A DNA stretch of 64,000 bases from Teichococcus coralli (GTDB lineage Bacteria > Pseudomonadota > Alphaproteobacteria > Acetobacterales > Acetobacteraceae): NCBI RefSeq assembly GCF_009829925.1, contig NZ_SNVJ01000004.1:124001-188000 (forward strand). The letters run 5' to 3'. Shown in pieces: positions 27,414 to 34,679 of the stretch. A program made the translations under genes and the position numbers. Numbering within the stretch: position 1 is the first letter of the stretch; each line of letters starts with the position of its first letter. The notes under the pieces were generated by a model. It searched no databases and had not been told where the DNA came from. It worked only from the letters and a program-made list of their open reading frames with translations.

Positions 27414-27923
27414 GTGCGGAACCAGGAAACCGTTGTTCCCAATCCGCCGGCCTACCGCCTCGACGAGTCGGTCGGTCACCTGCTGCGCCGGGCGCACCAG
27501 CGGCATGCCTCGCTGTTCCAGGACCGCGGCGCCGTCGGCGGCCTCACCTCCACCCAGTTCGCCACGCTTCTGAAGCTTGCCGAGTTGGGGCAGGCGACGC
27601 AGAACGCCCTCGGGCGTGCCGTGGCGCTGGACCCCGCGACCATCCAGGGTGTTGTTGCACGGCTGCGTGACCGCGGGCTGGTGGAGGTGGGCCGCGACCC
27701 GCTGGACCGCCGCACCGTGGTGCTTTCGCTGGCTGCCGCCGGCGAAGCGGTGCTGTCCGAGGCCGTCGGCCAGGGGCGCCGCGCCAACGATCAGCTCCTG
27801 GCCCCGCTTTCCGGCGGCGAGCGCGCGGTGCTCGTGCGCCTGCTGCGTCGCCTGCTCGACGAGTGTCCTGCCCGCGAGGTTCGCGGGTCCATCCACGAAC
27901 GCAGCGGCCCGGCAGGCCCCTGA
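27414..27923 (+). CDS. MarR family transcriptional regulator
   Basis: The 169-aa winged-helix protein has LDESVGHLLRRAHQRHASLF, the helix-turn-helix LTSTQFATLLKLAELGQATQNALGRAVALD and the wing DPLDRRTVVLSLAAAGEAVL. Its target is unknown. The start is unclear: GTG at 27414 has no good ribosome site, while a perfect GGAGGT at 27364 precedes an in-frame ATC at 27378 with protein-like sequence between. The last 17 or so codons and the stop lie within repeat module A, so the C-terminal tail is repeat-derived. Confidence 0.82.
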   Translation: MRNQETVVPNPPAYRLDESVGHLLRRAHQRHASLFQDRGAVGGLTSTQFATLLKLAELGQATQNALGRAVALDPATIQGVVARLRDRGLVEVGRDPLDRRTVVLSLAAAGEAVLSEAVGQGRRANDQLLAPLSGGERAVLVRLLRRLLDECPAREVRGSIHERSGPAGP

Positions 27924-27973
27924 AAGCGAAGCCTGGTCCCCTGGTCCCGAAGTCCGGAGGAGTTTGCGATCAG
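27873..27973 (-). repeat. Composite repeat, module A, copy 2
   Basis: This is the reverse-oriented partner of 19511-19610. Read on the minus strand it carries the same ordered blocks (TGATCGCAAA, CGGACTTCGGGA, GGCCTGCCGG, GTTCGTGGATGGACCC). It overlaps the 3' end of the MarR gene, giving its last residues (EVRGSIHERSGPAGP) and stop codon. Confidence 0.7.
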
Positions 27974-27994
27974 GGCGCCCGGGCGGCTCCCGTT

Positions 27995-28089
27995 TGCCCT
28001 GGCGCGTTCCGAACGCACCGGCTTCATTGATTTGAAGAGGGCCTTCACCCGATCCGTCGATTCCACCTGATCGGGATCCGCTCGAGCGC
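27995..28089 (-). repeat. Composite repeat, module B, copy 2
   Basis: Read on the minus strand it starts CGAGCGGATCCCGATC and contains CCTCTTCAAATCAATGA and GTGCGTTCGGAACGC, in the same order as module B at 19623-19731 (GAGCAGATCCCGTTCC, GCTCTTCAAAACAAAC, GTGCGAACGG). Here the terminal TAGAGC inverted ends are decayed. In this locus B precedes A on the repeat strand, the opposite of copy 1. Confidence 0.55.
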
Positions 28090-28145
28090 GGCTTTCCCGG
28101 TGGAAAAGGCACCGGCCGCGGGGCCTGCGCCCCGGCAGCCGGCGG

Positions 28146-28559
28146 TCAGCGCGGGGCGCGGCGGCGGCGCACCAGTCCGGCGATGACGCCGATCCAGGAA
28201 GAACGGGCGACGCTGCCGAGCAACGGCACCAACCCCACGCTGGCCCTGGCCTGCGCCATGGCGGTGTCACGCAGCAGCCGGGCCTCGATCTCCTGGGCGG
28301 TCGGCCGGTCGCGCAGCGCCAGCATGAGGAGGATCACGGCGACCACCAGGTCGCCGCTGGTCAGCCAGGCGGCGCGCGCCAGCGGGCTCCAGCCCTCCAG
28401 GGCGAACCAGATCAGCACATGCGCCATGGCGAAGGCGGCGCAGAGCAGGATGGCGGCGATGGCGCCGAGCACCGCGCGCCCCACCATGCGGCGTGCCTGC
28501 AGCCCCAGCAGGACGCGCTCGGCCTCCCAGGCGGCGGCGGCCAGACGGAATGCGCGCAT
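28146..28559 (-). CDS. YqjE-like small inner-membrane protein
   Basis: The 137-aa protein has two hydrophobic segments (VLGAIAAILLCAAFAMAHVLIW and LTSGDLVVAVILLMLAL) flanked by charged helices, as in the YqjE / phage-holin-family proteins encoded after YqjD. It lies 6 bases after the YqjD-like gene, so they are cotranscribed. The function is unknown; a link with stress and membrane-anchored ribosomes is known for the YqjD family only. Confidence 0.7.
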   Translation of the reverse strand: MRAFRLAAAAWEAERVLLGLQARRMVGRAVLGAIAAILLCAAFAMAHVLIWFALEGWSPLARAAWLTSGDLVVAVILLMLALRDRPTAQEIEARLLRDTAMAQARASVGLVPLLGSVARSSWIGVIAGLVRRRRAPR

Positions 28560-28565
28560 CGCGCC

Positions 28566-28832
28566 TCAGCGCCGCAGCAGGCGGGCGATGAGGTAGCCCA
28601 CTCCCAGCGCCACCAGGATGGTGGCCACCGGCCGCTCGCGCACCACGCCGAGCGCCTGCTCGGCCTCGCGGCGGGTGGTGGCGCTCATCTCATGCGCCAG
28701 GTGCTGGGCGCGGCCGGAGGCGCGGGAGACGGCGGGGGTCACCTGCTCGCTCATCAGCGTTTCGACCTTGCGGCGCAGGTCGGCGATGCGCTCCTCGATG
28801 GAGCCCAGGTCGACGGACGGATAGCGGCTCAT
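28566..28832 (-). CDS. YqjD/ElaB-like (DUF883) membrane-anchored protein
   Basis: The 88-aa protein has a long polar helix (IEERIADLRRKVETLMSEQV), then Arg/Glu-rich helix, and one C-terminal membrane segment (PVATILVALGVGYLIARLLRR), the layout of DUF883 proteins that tether ribosomes to the membrane in stationary phase. AGGAGG lies before the ATG. A GGAACC is found upstream on the minus strand but without a correctly spaced CGTT, so stress-sigma control is unproven. Confidence 0.78.
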   Translation of the reverse strand: MSRYPSVDLGSIEERIADLRRKVETLMSEQVTPAVSRASGRAQHLAHEMSATTRREAEQALGVVRERPVATILVALGVGYLIARLLRR

Positions 28833-29013
28833 GGCGGTCCTCCTGCACGAGTGCGGCGCGGTCTTGAAACCCGCCCGCCCCGGTTCCGTGCCGGGCGGTC
28901 GGTCAGGGCGCCCACCCGCGCGCCGACATCGGGAGGGCTGCGACCCTGTTCATTCCGGGCTTTCCCCGCCGGCAGGGCTGGCGGCCCCGCCGGGCGAGGC
29001 GCCGGCCGTTCCG

Positions 29014-29205
29014 TCAGTTCAGCGCGCGGTCGATGCTGCGCCCCATCCGCTCGCCCGGGCCGCTCGGCGGGTCCACGGCATCGCGCAGGTTCTGTCCGGC
29101 GCGGTCGATCTTCTCGCCGGTCCGCTCGGCCGGGCCCTGGCTGCAGGCGGCGAGCGGGCCCAGCAAAGCCATAACCGGCAGAATGGCCACGAAGAACTTG
29201 CGCAT
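29014..29205 (-). CDS. Small stress-type lipoprotein
   Basis: The 63-aa product has a signal sequence with an LAAC lipobox (ILPVMALLGPLAACSQ) and a short charged mature part that repeats a theme: ERTGEKIDRAGQNL and ERMGRSIDRALN. It is similar in style to the tandem-repeat lipoprotein at 33985-34440 (ATRALDRAAGTN). A GAGAAGGAA ribosome site precedes the ATG. Its role is unknown. It lies downstream of the sensor kinase gene. Confidence 0.68.
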   Translation of the reverse strand: MRKFFVAILPVMALLGPLAACSQGPAERTGEKIDRAGQNLRDAVDPPSGPGERMGRSIDRALN

Positions 29206-29289
29206 CAATGATTCCTTCTCTGTCAGCCCGGACAACGCAAGGTCAAGTTCAGGGTTGCGCCCTGGCTCCCGAATGGCTGCGGGAGCGGC

Positions 29290-31062
29290 TCAGGCGGCGG
29301 CGCCGCGCGGGGCCGCCGGATTTTCGTCGCCTGCGGCCTCGGCTTCCCGGCGGCGCAGGGTGAAGCGAAGCACCAGCTCGGTGCCGCCCTCGCCGCGGAT
29401 CTCGATCTCGCCCCCGAGATGCTGGGCGAAGCCGCGGATCAGCGTCAGGCCGATGCCCTGGCCGGCTTCCTCGTCGTCCAGCTTCATGCCGAGCCCGTCG
29501 TCCCGCACGGTCAGGGTCACCGCATCGCCCTCGGCATGCACCGTCACCGTCACGGTGCCGCTGCGCGCGTCGGGGAAGCCGTGCTTGATGGCGTTGGTCA
29601 CCGTTTCCGTCACCAGCAGGGCGAGAGAAACCGCCTGGTCGGTGACGATCTCCAGCTCGTCCGCCTCCACCACCAGGGAGATGCGCTGGCCCGGCCGCTC
29701 CCCGAGCGCGGCGAAGAGCTGCTGCCCCAGCTCCTCCAGGAAGGGCCGCAGGGCGATCATCTCAAAGGTCTGGTTGGTGTAGAGGTGGCGGTGCAGCGTC
29801 GCCAGCGCCTGCACGCGGTCCCGCGCGGTGATGAACTCCGCCTTGGCGCGCGGGTCGCGCAGCCGGCCCGCCTGCAGGTTCAGCAGCGAGGCGACGATCT
29901 GCAGGTTGTTCTTCACGCGATGATGGATTTCCGCCATCAGCAGGTCGCGCTGCCGCAGGGCGCTGCGCAGTTCCTCCTGGCGGCCGCTGATCGCCTGCGC
30001 GGCGTCGGCCACCGCCTGCTCCAGCGCCCGCACCTCGTCGGGCTCGCCCTGCAAGGGCTGGCTGCGGAAGGGAGCGCCAGGGCGCCATTTCCGCACCCGT
30101 CCCGCCAACAGCCGCAACGGCCGGGCGATGGCGAGGTCCGCTCCCACCACAATGACCACCAGGCAGGCCAGCAGGAAGGTCGCCAGCTCAAAGGCGCGGC
30201 GCAGCAGCACGGCGTTGGCGGCGCTGCGGATGCTGCCGGTGGGCAGGCCGACCAGCAGCCGCAGCCCGGGCGCCAGCGGCGTGCTGGCATAGGCGAATTC
30301 GGCGCCGCCCTGGGCGCGCGCTTCCACCGTCACCGCGCCGGGCTGCTGGATCAGCCGCTGCAGAACGGCGGGCGGTGGCAGGTCGAGGGGAGCGGCGCGG
30401 GTGAGCGGCAGCGGGACGGCGCCGCGGTCCACCAGCCAAGTGCGTTGCGCGGCGCGCTCCTGGCTGCGCGCTTCGTCGCGGATGAAGTGGTCGAGCAGCA
30501 GGCTGCCGGCAACCACCCCCTGCAAGGCTTCGCCGGCCAGGATCGGCACGGCGCCGATGATGACGGCCTCTCCGGCCGGGTCGCGCCGGAAGGAGGTCAG
30601 GACGAATTTCCGCTCCGTGGCGGCCATCCGGAAGTAGTCGGTCTGCTGGAGCGAGCGACCCGACTGGGAGGGCTGCGTGCTGCAGACCAGCTTTCCCGCG
30701 GCGTCGAGCACCCAGAAATTCGCATAGCGCTCGGCGTAGAGGGAAAGCAGGGCCCGCACGACAGGGGGGCAGCCCGTGGACTGGGCGCCAGCGGCCACCA
30801 GCTCAGACCGGCGTGCCAGGCCTGCAAGCGTCTGCTGCAAGGTCTCGATGGTCGCGCCATGGCGGGCGGCGGCGACGTCGCCGAGAATGGTGGCGGTGCG
30901 CCGCCCGGAAGCCAGCTCCGCTTCGTAGCCGAGAATCGCATTGGCGCTGGCAATGCCGACAACGGGCACGCTGGCCACCAGCAGAAGAAGGAACATGCGG
31001 CCACGGACGCCGCGAAGCATCTGGCGCAAGGCGGGCCTTTGCGGCCGCGCCGCCAGCTTCAT
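29290..31062 (-). CDS. HWE/HisKA_2-type sensor histidine kinase (candidate PhyR kinase)
   Basis: The 590-aa protein has TM1 at about 22-42, a periplasmic Cache-like sensor domain (about 45-275), TM2 (LATFLLACLVVIVVGADLAI), a HAMP-like linker, the phosphoacceptor helix MAEIHHRVKNNLQIVASLLNLQ and a C-terminal ATPase domain with ETVTNAIKHGF and DDGLGM. Such kinases phosphorylate PhyR in the general stress response. Its ATG overlaps the nepR stop by 4 bases, so it belongs to the sigma/anti-sigma operon, which supports that role. The sensed signal is unknown. Confidence 0.9.
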   Translation of the reverse strand: MKLAARPQRPALRQMLRGVRGRMFLLLLVASVPVVGIASANAILGYEAELASGRRTATILGDVAAARHGATIETLQQTLAGLARRSELVAAGAQSTGCPPVVRALLSLYAERYANFWVLDAAGKLVCSTQPSQSGRSLQQTDYFRMAATERKFVLTSFRRDPAGEAVIIGAVPILAGEALQGVVAGSLLLDHFIRDEARSQERAAQRTWLVDRGAVPLPLTRAAPLDLPPPAVLQRLIQQPGAVTVEARAQGGAEFAYASTPLAPGLRLLVGLPTGSIRSAANAVLLRRAFELATFLLACLVVIVVGADLAIARPLRLLAGRVRKWRPGAPFRSQPLQGEPDEVRALEQAVADAAQAISGRQEELRSALRQRDLLMAEIHHRVKNNLQIVASLLNLQAGRLRDPRAKAEFITARDRVQALATLHRHLYTNQTFEMIALRPFLEELGQQLFAALGERPGQRISLVVEADELEIVTDQAVSLALLVTETVTNAIKHGFPDARSGTVTVTVHAEGDAVTLTVRDDGLGMKLDDEEAGQGIGLTLIRGFAQHLGGEIEIRGEGGTELVLRFTLRRREAEAAGDENPAAPRGAAA

Positions 31063-31277
31063 TTCTTGGGGTCCTGCGCCCGATCCTGCTCGATCAGCCG
31101 AAGAAGTTCCTCCGGGATGGGCTCGCGCGCGACATCATCGTACATCGCGTGCAGCCCCCGCTGGAGCCAAAGGTCGAAAGCCGCATCAGGCGTGCCCTTA
31201 CGGGCACGCTCGGGACGCGAAGGGGCCGTCTCGACGGCCGGTTCCGCCAACATGCGCTTGTCTGTTCGTTCGTCCAT
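31059..31277 (-). CDS. nepR: Anti-sigma factor NepR
   Basis: NepR holds EcfG inactive until phosphorylated PhyR sequesters it. The 72-aa protein has a variable basic N-terminus and the conserved core FDLWLQRGLHAMYDDVAREPIPEELLRLI, which contains both NepR helices. It overlaps ecfG by one base upstream and the sensor kinase by 4 bases downstream. In the model organisms nepR lies upstream of ecfG; here the order is reversed. Confidence 0.92.
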   Translation of the reverse strand: MDERTDKRMLAEPAVETAPSRPERARKGTPDAAFDLWLQRGLHAMYDDVAREPIPEELLRLIEQDRAQDPKK

Positions 31278-31918
31278 CAGCTTCCCGCATGCAGCGCCCG
31301 CGTCGCGTTTGCAGAGCTTCCATTGCGCAGCGTACCACCACGGCGGCGGCTCTCACCAGCCTGAGCCTGTGCCGTTCCGCGCTTGCTACCCTGCGGCTCA
31401 CCGGTCAGCCAAGCCTCGAGCTGGCGGCGCGCCCGGAACACGCGGCACTTGGCGGTGCCGACGGCGCAACCCATCGCCTCGGCGGCCTCCTCGTAGGACA
31501 TGCCCTGGACGGTGACCAGCATCAGCGCGGTGCGATGATCCGGCGGCAGGTCGGTCAGGCGCCGGCGCAGCTCGCGCAGCGCCAGGTTGTCTTCCTGGGC
31601 GGCCGGACGGGCCAGCGCCTCGGCAGGCGCGTTGTCCATGTCGCAGGTGTCGCGGCGACGGCGGATGTCCGACAGGAAACGGTTGCGCAGGATGCGGAAC
31701 ATCCAGGCGCCAAAATTGGTGCCGGGCGTGAAGCTGTGCTGCGCGGCCAGGGCGTTGCTCACCGCCGCCTGCACGAGGTCGTCGGCATCGGCGCGGTTGC
31801 GCGTCATCGACACGGCCTGCACCCGCAGCCGCGGAAGGATGGCGACGAGCTGATCATGGAAGCTCGGGGCCGTGCTGGCGGCGGCGGTGCGCGCCTCGGT
31901 GATGGTCATGTCGTTCAT
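31277..31918 (-). CDS. ecfG: EcfG-type RNA polymerase sigma factor
   Basis: This ECF sigma factor directs the alphaproteobacterial general stress response. Region 2 reads [20 protein letters not shown] then FGAWMFRILRNRFLSDIRRRR; region 4 reads LPPDHRTALMLVTVQGMSYEEAAEAMGCAVGTAKCRVFRARRQL. I chose the start at MNDMTITEAR (213 aa) because AAGGCGAG precedes it; an ATG at 31984 would add 22 residues without a ribosome site. A 40-residue basic C-terminal tail (GTAQAQAGESRRRGG) is longer than usual. The stop overlaps the nepR start. Confidence 0.9.
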   Translation of the reverse strand: MNDMTITEARTAAASTAPSFHDQLVAILPRLRVQAVSMTRNRADADDLVQAAVSNALAAQHSFTPGTNFGAWMFRILRNRFLSDIRRRRDTCDMDNAPAEALARPAAQEDNLALRELRRRLTDLPPDHRTALMLVTVQGMSYEEAAEAMGCAVGTAKCRVFRARRQLEAWLTGEPQGSKRGTAQAQAGESRRRGGTLRNGSSANATRALHAGS

Positions 31919-32085
31919 CGTGCTGTGCTCGCCTTGCATGTCGAACCAATGCACGAGCGAAGAAGCCAGTTGCATCGTATCCATTCATGATTTGCATGCC
32001 AGTTACCCGAAATACGCATGGAACCATTCTTCGGGCAGGTCTTTGTGACCGGCGCAATCCATGCCTGAACCTTTTCCCACGCGGA

Positions 32086-32610
32086 TCACGCCCCAGGGCG
32101 GACCATGCTTCCCTCCTGGCCATCCGGCGCCACGCCGCGGGCGAGCGCCACGCGTGCCCGCGCCACGCGCGCCTTCACCGTGCCGACAGGCACATTGCAG
32201 ACCGCGGCCGCCTCCTCATGTGAGAGGCCATGCGCACCAACAAGAATCAGCGCCTCCCGCTGCGGCAGGGGCAACATGTCCAGCGCCCTGGCCAGGTCCG
32301 ACACCGCGTGCTGCGCCTCCTGGGCGGCGGGTTGCGGGGCGTCCGACGCCGGCAACTGGGCCAGGACGCGGCGTTCGGTGCCATGGCGCCTGATCTGCTC
32401 GAGAAAGGCGTTGCGCAGTATCCGAAACAACCACGCCCGCAGGCTGGTTTCCGGATCCCATTGCGATTCCGCGCGCAAGGCGCGCAGAATCGCCTCCTGC
32501 ACGAGATCGTCCGCCGCCGTGGGATCCCGCGCCAGAAAGCGCGCGAAGGCGCGCAGATCCGGCAGCAGCCCGGCCAAGCGTGGGCGGATCGGGTCAGTGT
32601 GATTTGCCAT
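32086..32610 (-). CDS. Second EcfG-like sigma factor
   Basis: The 174-aa protein is a compact ECF sigma: region 2 DPTAADDLVQEAILRALRA and LRAWLFRILRNAFLEQIRRHG, region 4 LPLPQREALILVGAHGLSHEEAAAVCNVPVGTVKARVARAR, close to EcfG rather than other ECF groups. It lies between phyR (divergent, 53 bases) and ecfG (same strand, about 170 bases). Multiple EcfG paralogues are known in Alphaproteobacteria. Which of the two is bound by NepR cannot be told from sequence. Confidence 0.88.
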   Translation of the reverse strand: MANHTDPIRPRLAGLLPDLRAFARFLARDPTAADDLVQEAILRALRAESQWDPETSLRAWLFRILRNAFLEQIRRHGTERRVLAQLPASDAPQPAAQEAQHAVSDLARALDMLPLPQREALILVGAHGLSHEEAAAVCNVPVGTVKARVARARVALARGVAPDGQEGSMVRPGA

Positions 32611-32663
32611 CAGCTTCCATTAGCGGTCTTCCTGCATCACAGGATCGAGACGAGGGCCACGAG

Positions 32664-33389
32664 ATGAACGCCGTAACGCAAGCCGAGCTGCTTCGATGCC
32701 TGCCGCACGCCCGCCGCTATGCCCGTGCGCTGACCGGCAGCCAAGCCGCCGGCGACGGTCTGGTGGCCGGGGCGCTGCGCGAGGGGCTGCCGTCGCTGCC
32801 GGCCCGCCTCGCGCTTTATGCCGGCGTCACCCGCATGGCGCCGCCTCCTGCCGTGCCGGCCGCCGGAAGCAACCTTTCGGCGCGCCACCGGCAGCTGTTG
32901 CTGCTGACCGCGCTGGAGGAGCTCCCGGTCCATGACGCCGCCACCGTTGTGGGCGTTCCGCTGGATGTCGCGGAAACCGAGCTGGCCGAGGCGCGCGAGG
33001 CCCTGCGCAGCGCCGCGGCCACGAATATCCTGGTGATCGAGGACGAGCCCATCATCGCCATGGATGTGCGCCAGCTCGTCGAGGCCTGCGGGCACCGGGT
33101 GATCGGCGTGGCGGCCTCGGAAACGCAAGCGGTGAAGCTGGCGCAGGAGCGGCATCCCGGACTGATCCTCGCCGACGTCAATCTCGGCATGGGAGGGGAC
33201 GGCATCATCGCCGTCAACCGCATCCAGGAACAGTTGAAGGTGCCGGTGATCTTCGTCACCGCCTATCCCGAGCGCCTGCTGACGGCCGAGCAGGTCGAGC
33301 CCGCCTTCGTCATCAGCAAGCCCTTCGAGCCGCTGGCACTCGCCATCGCCACCTATCAGGCCGTCTCGTCCACCGTGCCGATCGGCTGA
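32664..33389 (+). CDS. phyR: General stress response regulator PhyR
   Basis: PhyR is an anti-anti-sigma response regulator. The 241-aa protein has an N-terminal sigma-like domain (LLRCLPHARRYARALTGSQ; then LSARHRQLLLLTALEELPVHDAATVVGVP) followed by a receiver: acidic pair VIEDEPIIAMDV, phosphoacceptor Asp in GLILADVNLGMGGDG, FVTAYPERLL and VISKPFEP. It is divergent from the second sigma gene. No GGAAC-N16-CGTT promoter was found in the 53-base gap. Confidence 0.95.
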   Translation: MNAVTQAELLRCLPHARRYARALTGSQAAGDGLVAGALREGLPSLPARLALYAGVTRMAPPPAVPAAGSNLSARHRQLLLLTALEELPVHDAATVVGVPLDVAETELAEAREALRSAAATNILVIEDEPIIAMDVRQLVEACGHRVIGVAASETQAVKLAQERHPGLILADVNLGMGGDGIIAVNRIQEQLKVPVIFVTAYPERLLTAEQVEPAFVISKPFEPLALAIATYQAVSSTVPIG

Positions 33390-33408
33390 AACCGGCGGCT
33401 GAAGCAGG

Positions 33409-33469
33409 GCGTTGCTTCGGCGTTGCCGGCCCAGACCTTCCGGCCGGCCTGACCGAAGGGAAGCAACGC
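33409..33469 (+). terminator. Long inverted repeat after phyR
   Basis: GCGTTGCTTCGG at 33409-33420 pairs with CCGAAG-GG-GAAGCAACGC ending at 33469, enclosing a GC-rich internal stretch with GGCC pairs. No T run follows, so it may be a Rho-dependent pause, RNA-stabilising stem or terminator for phyR. Between it and the DUF1328 gene an unproven 59-codon frame (33471-33650) exists. Confidence 0.45.
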
Positions 33470-33669
33470 CATGCACCGCCCCCAGGCCCTCCGCCCAAGC
33501 CTTCGGCGGCCTGGGCCCGCGATGGAGGGCGGGAGGCAGCGGGCGGACCGCATCGCGGCCCTGCGGACCGGGCCGAACCGGCTGGGGGGCCTGACGGAGG
33601 GAGGGTCCTCCACGAGGACTTCTTCTGCTGCCGGTGTTCCTGCTGCCTGATTGGAAGGACCGCTCCGCA

Positions 33670-33831
33670 ATGCTCTACTGGACCATCATCTTCCTTGTTA
33701 TTGCCCTGGTGGCTGGCGTGCTTGGCTTCACTGGCGTGGCTTCCGCCGCCAGCGGCATCGCCAAGATCCTCTTCGTCATCTTCCTGGTGCTGTTCCTGGT
33801 TTCCCTGATCGCCGGCCGCGGCTGGGCATGA
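33670..33831 (+). CDS. DUF1328 small membrane protein
   Basis: The 53-aa protein has two transmembrane segments: [20 protein letters not shown] and [20 protein letters not shown], joined by [12 protein letters not shown], the exact DUF1328 layout (YtjA-like). AAGGACCGC precedes the ATG. DUF1328 genes are often stress-induced. It lies 280 bases after phyR and ends before a strong hairpin. Confidence 0.88.
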   Translation: MLYWTIIFLVIALVAGVLGFTGVASAASGIAKILFVIFLVLFLVSLIAGRGWA

Positions 33832-33881
33832 CCTGCTGCCGGCCGGCGCGCGCGCCGGCCGGCTGATTCCCGTGAAACACC

Positions 33882-33929
33882 AAGGCCGCGCGGGCGGAGG
33901 GCATGGCAGCCTTCCGCCCGCGCGGCCTT
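33882..33929. terminator. Bidirectional hairpin between DUF1328 and the repeat lipoprotein
   Basis: A perfect 17-bp stem (AAGGCCGCGCGGGCGGA with TCCGCCCGCGCGGCCTT) encloses a 14-base loop. It lies between the convergent ends of the DUF1328 gene and the tandem-repeat lipoprotein gene. The T/A content next to the stem is low, but position and strength make termination in both directions likely. Confidence 0.75.
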
Positions 33930-33984
33930 GATGGGTAAGTGGCAGCGATGGCTGAGCCGGGGCATGACGCCCCGGCCCCTTTCG

Positions 33985-34440
33985 TCAGCGGGAAGAGCTG
34001 TTCTGCGGATAAGCGCCGGAGGTGTTGGTGCCGGCGGCGCGGTCAAGCGTGCGGGTAGCCTCGGTGCCAGAGGGGTTGCGCCGCGTTCCATCAGACTGGG
34101 AGGGGTAGGCGCCGGAGGTGTTGGTGCCAGCGGCGCGGTCAAGCGCGCGGGTGGCCTCGGTGCCGGAGGGGTTGCGCCGCGTTCCGTCGGACTGGGAGGG
34201 ATAGGCGCCGGAGGTGTTGGTGCCGGCGGCGCGGTCAAGCGCGCGGGTGGCCTCGGTGCCGGAGGGGTTGCTCCGCGTTCCGTCGGACTGGGAGGGATAG
34301 GCGCCAGAGACATTGGTGCCGGCCGCGCGGTCGAGGGCGCGGGTGGCCTCGGTGCCGGGAGGCGGACCGTTGTTGCAGGCGGCCAGGGCCAGCAGTGCGG
34401 CCGAGGCCGCGAGAACAGGCAGGCTCGTGAACTGGCGCAT
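33985..34440 (-). CDS. Lipoprotein with four 32-residue tandem repeats
   Basis: The 151-aa product has a signal peptide with lipobox LAAC (residues about 19-22), then four head-to-tail units of 32 residues (96 bp) each starting GTEATRALDRAAGTN and ending SQSDGTRRNPS; the last unit is cut short as AYPQNSSSR. Units 2 and 3 are identical at the protein level. The mature protein is hydrophilic and rich in Thr, Ser, Gly, Asn and Arg, probably unstructured on the cell surface. Its function is unknown. An exact EcfG promoter match lies 60-85 bases upstream. Confidence 0.8.
   Translation of the reverse strand: MRQFTSLPVLAASAALLALAACNNGPPPGTEATRALDRAAGTNVSGAYPSQSDGTRSNPSGTEATRALDRAAGTNTSGAYPSQSDGTRRNPSGTEATRALDRAAGTNTSGAYPSQSDGTRRNPSGTEATRTLDRAAGTNTSGAYPQNSSSR
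34019..34362 (-). repeat. 96-bp tandem repeat array inside the lipoprotein gene
   Basis: About 3.6 copies of a 96-bp unit are seen, for instance the recurring GGTGTTGGTGCC and GCGCGGTCAAG blocks spaced 96 bases apart on the plus strand. Units differ by only a few bases, so the array is young or homogenised. Because 96 is divisible by three, loss or gain of a unit keeps the frame. Confidence 0.8.
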
Positions 34441-34500
34441 TCGGAAGCTCCTTTTTCGTCTCGCCGCCCCGCTGGATCAAAGGGGGCGGCTAGCCTCTTC

Positions 34501-34525
34501 AACGCCGCGCTTCAGCTTGGGTTCC
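34501..34525 (-). promoter_or_regulatory. Candidate EcfG promoter of the repeat lipoprotein
   Basis: On the minus strand GGAACC (from 34525), 16 bases after GGAAC, then CGTT (34504-34501) match the EcfG consensus exactly. Transcription would start near 34494 and give a leader of about 50 bases with an AAAAAGGAGC ribosome site before the lipoprotein ATG. The location, 2 kb from phyR-ecfG, supports it. Confidence 0.68.
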
Positions 34526-34679
34526 ACCCGCATGGCGTGATTTCCCGCCAGGCTTCCAAAAAGGGGGAAGACGCGCAACCGGAACGGTAATTTCCACGTT
34601 CTCGCTGCTGTTGCGGGCCCTATTCAGGGCGTGGCGTGTCAGGCACCGCCTTGCAGCCGGAGCGAGGAAAGACAAGGCA

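Noticed and set aside
28880..28920. GGAACC upstream of the YqjD-like gene as an EcfG promoter
   Set aside because: No CGTT occurs 16-17 bases downstream on that strand.
33471..33650. A 59-codon frame between phyR and DUF1328
   Set aside because: Arg/Pro/Gly-rich, no conserved pattern, only a modest GAAGGGA upstream; likely non-coding.
34581..34600. GGAAC...CGTT near the 25-aa peptide
   Set aside because: The spacer is only 11 bases, too short for an EcfG promoter.
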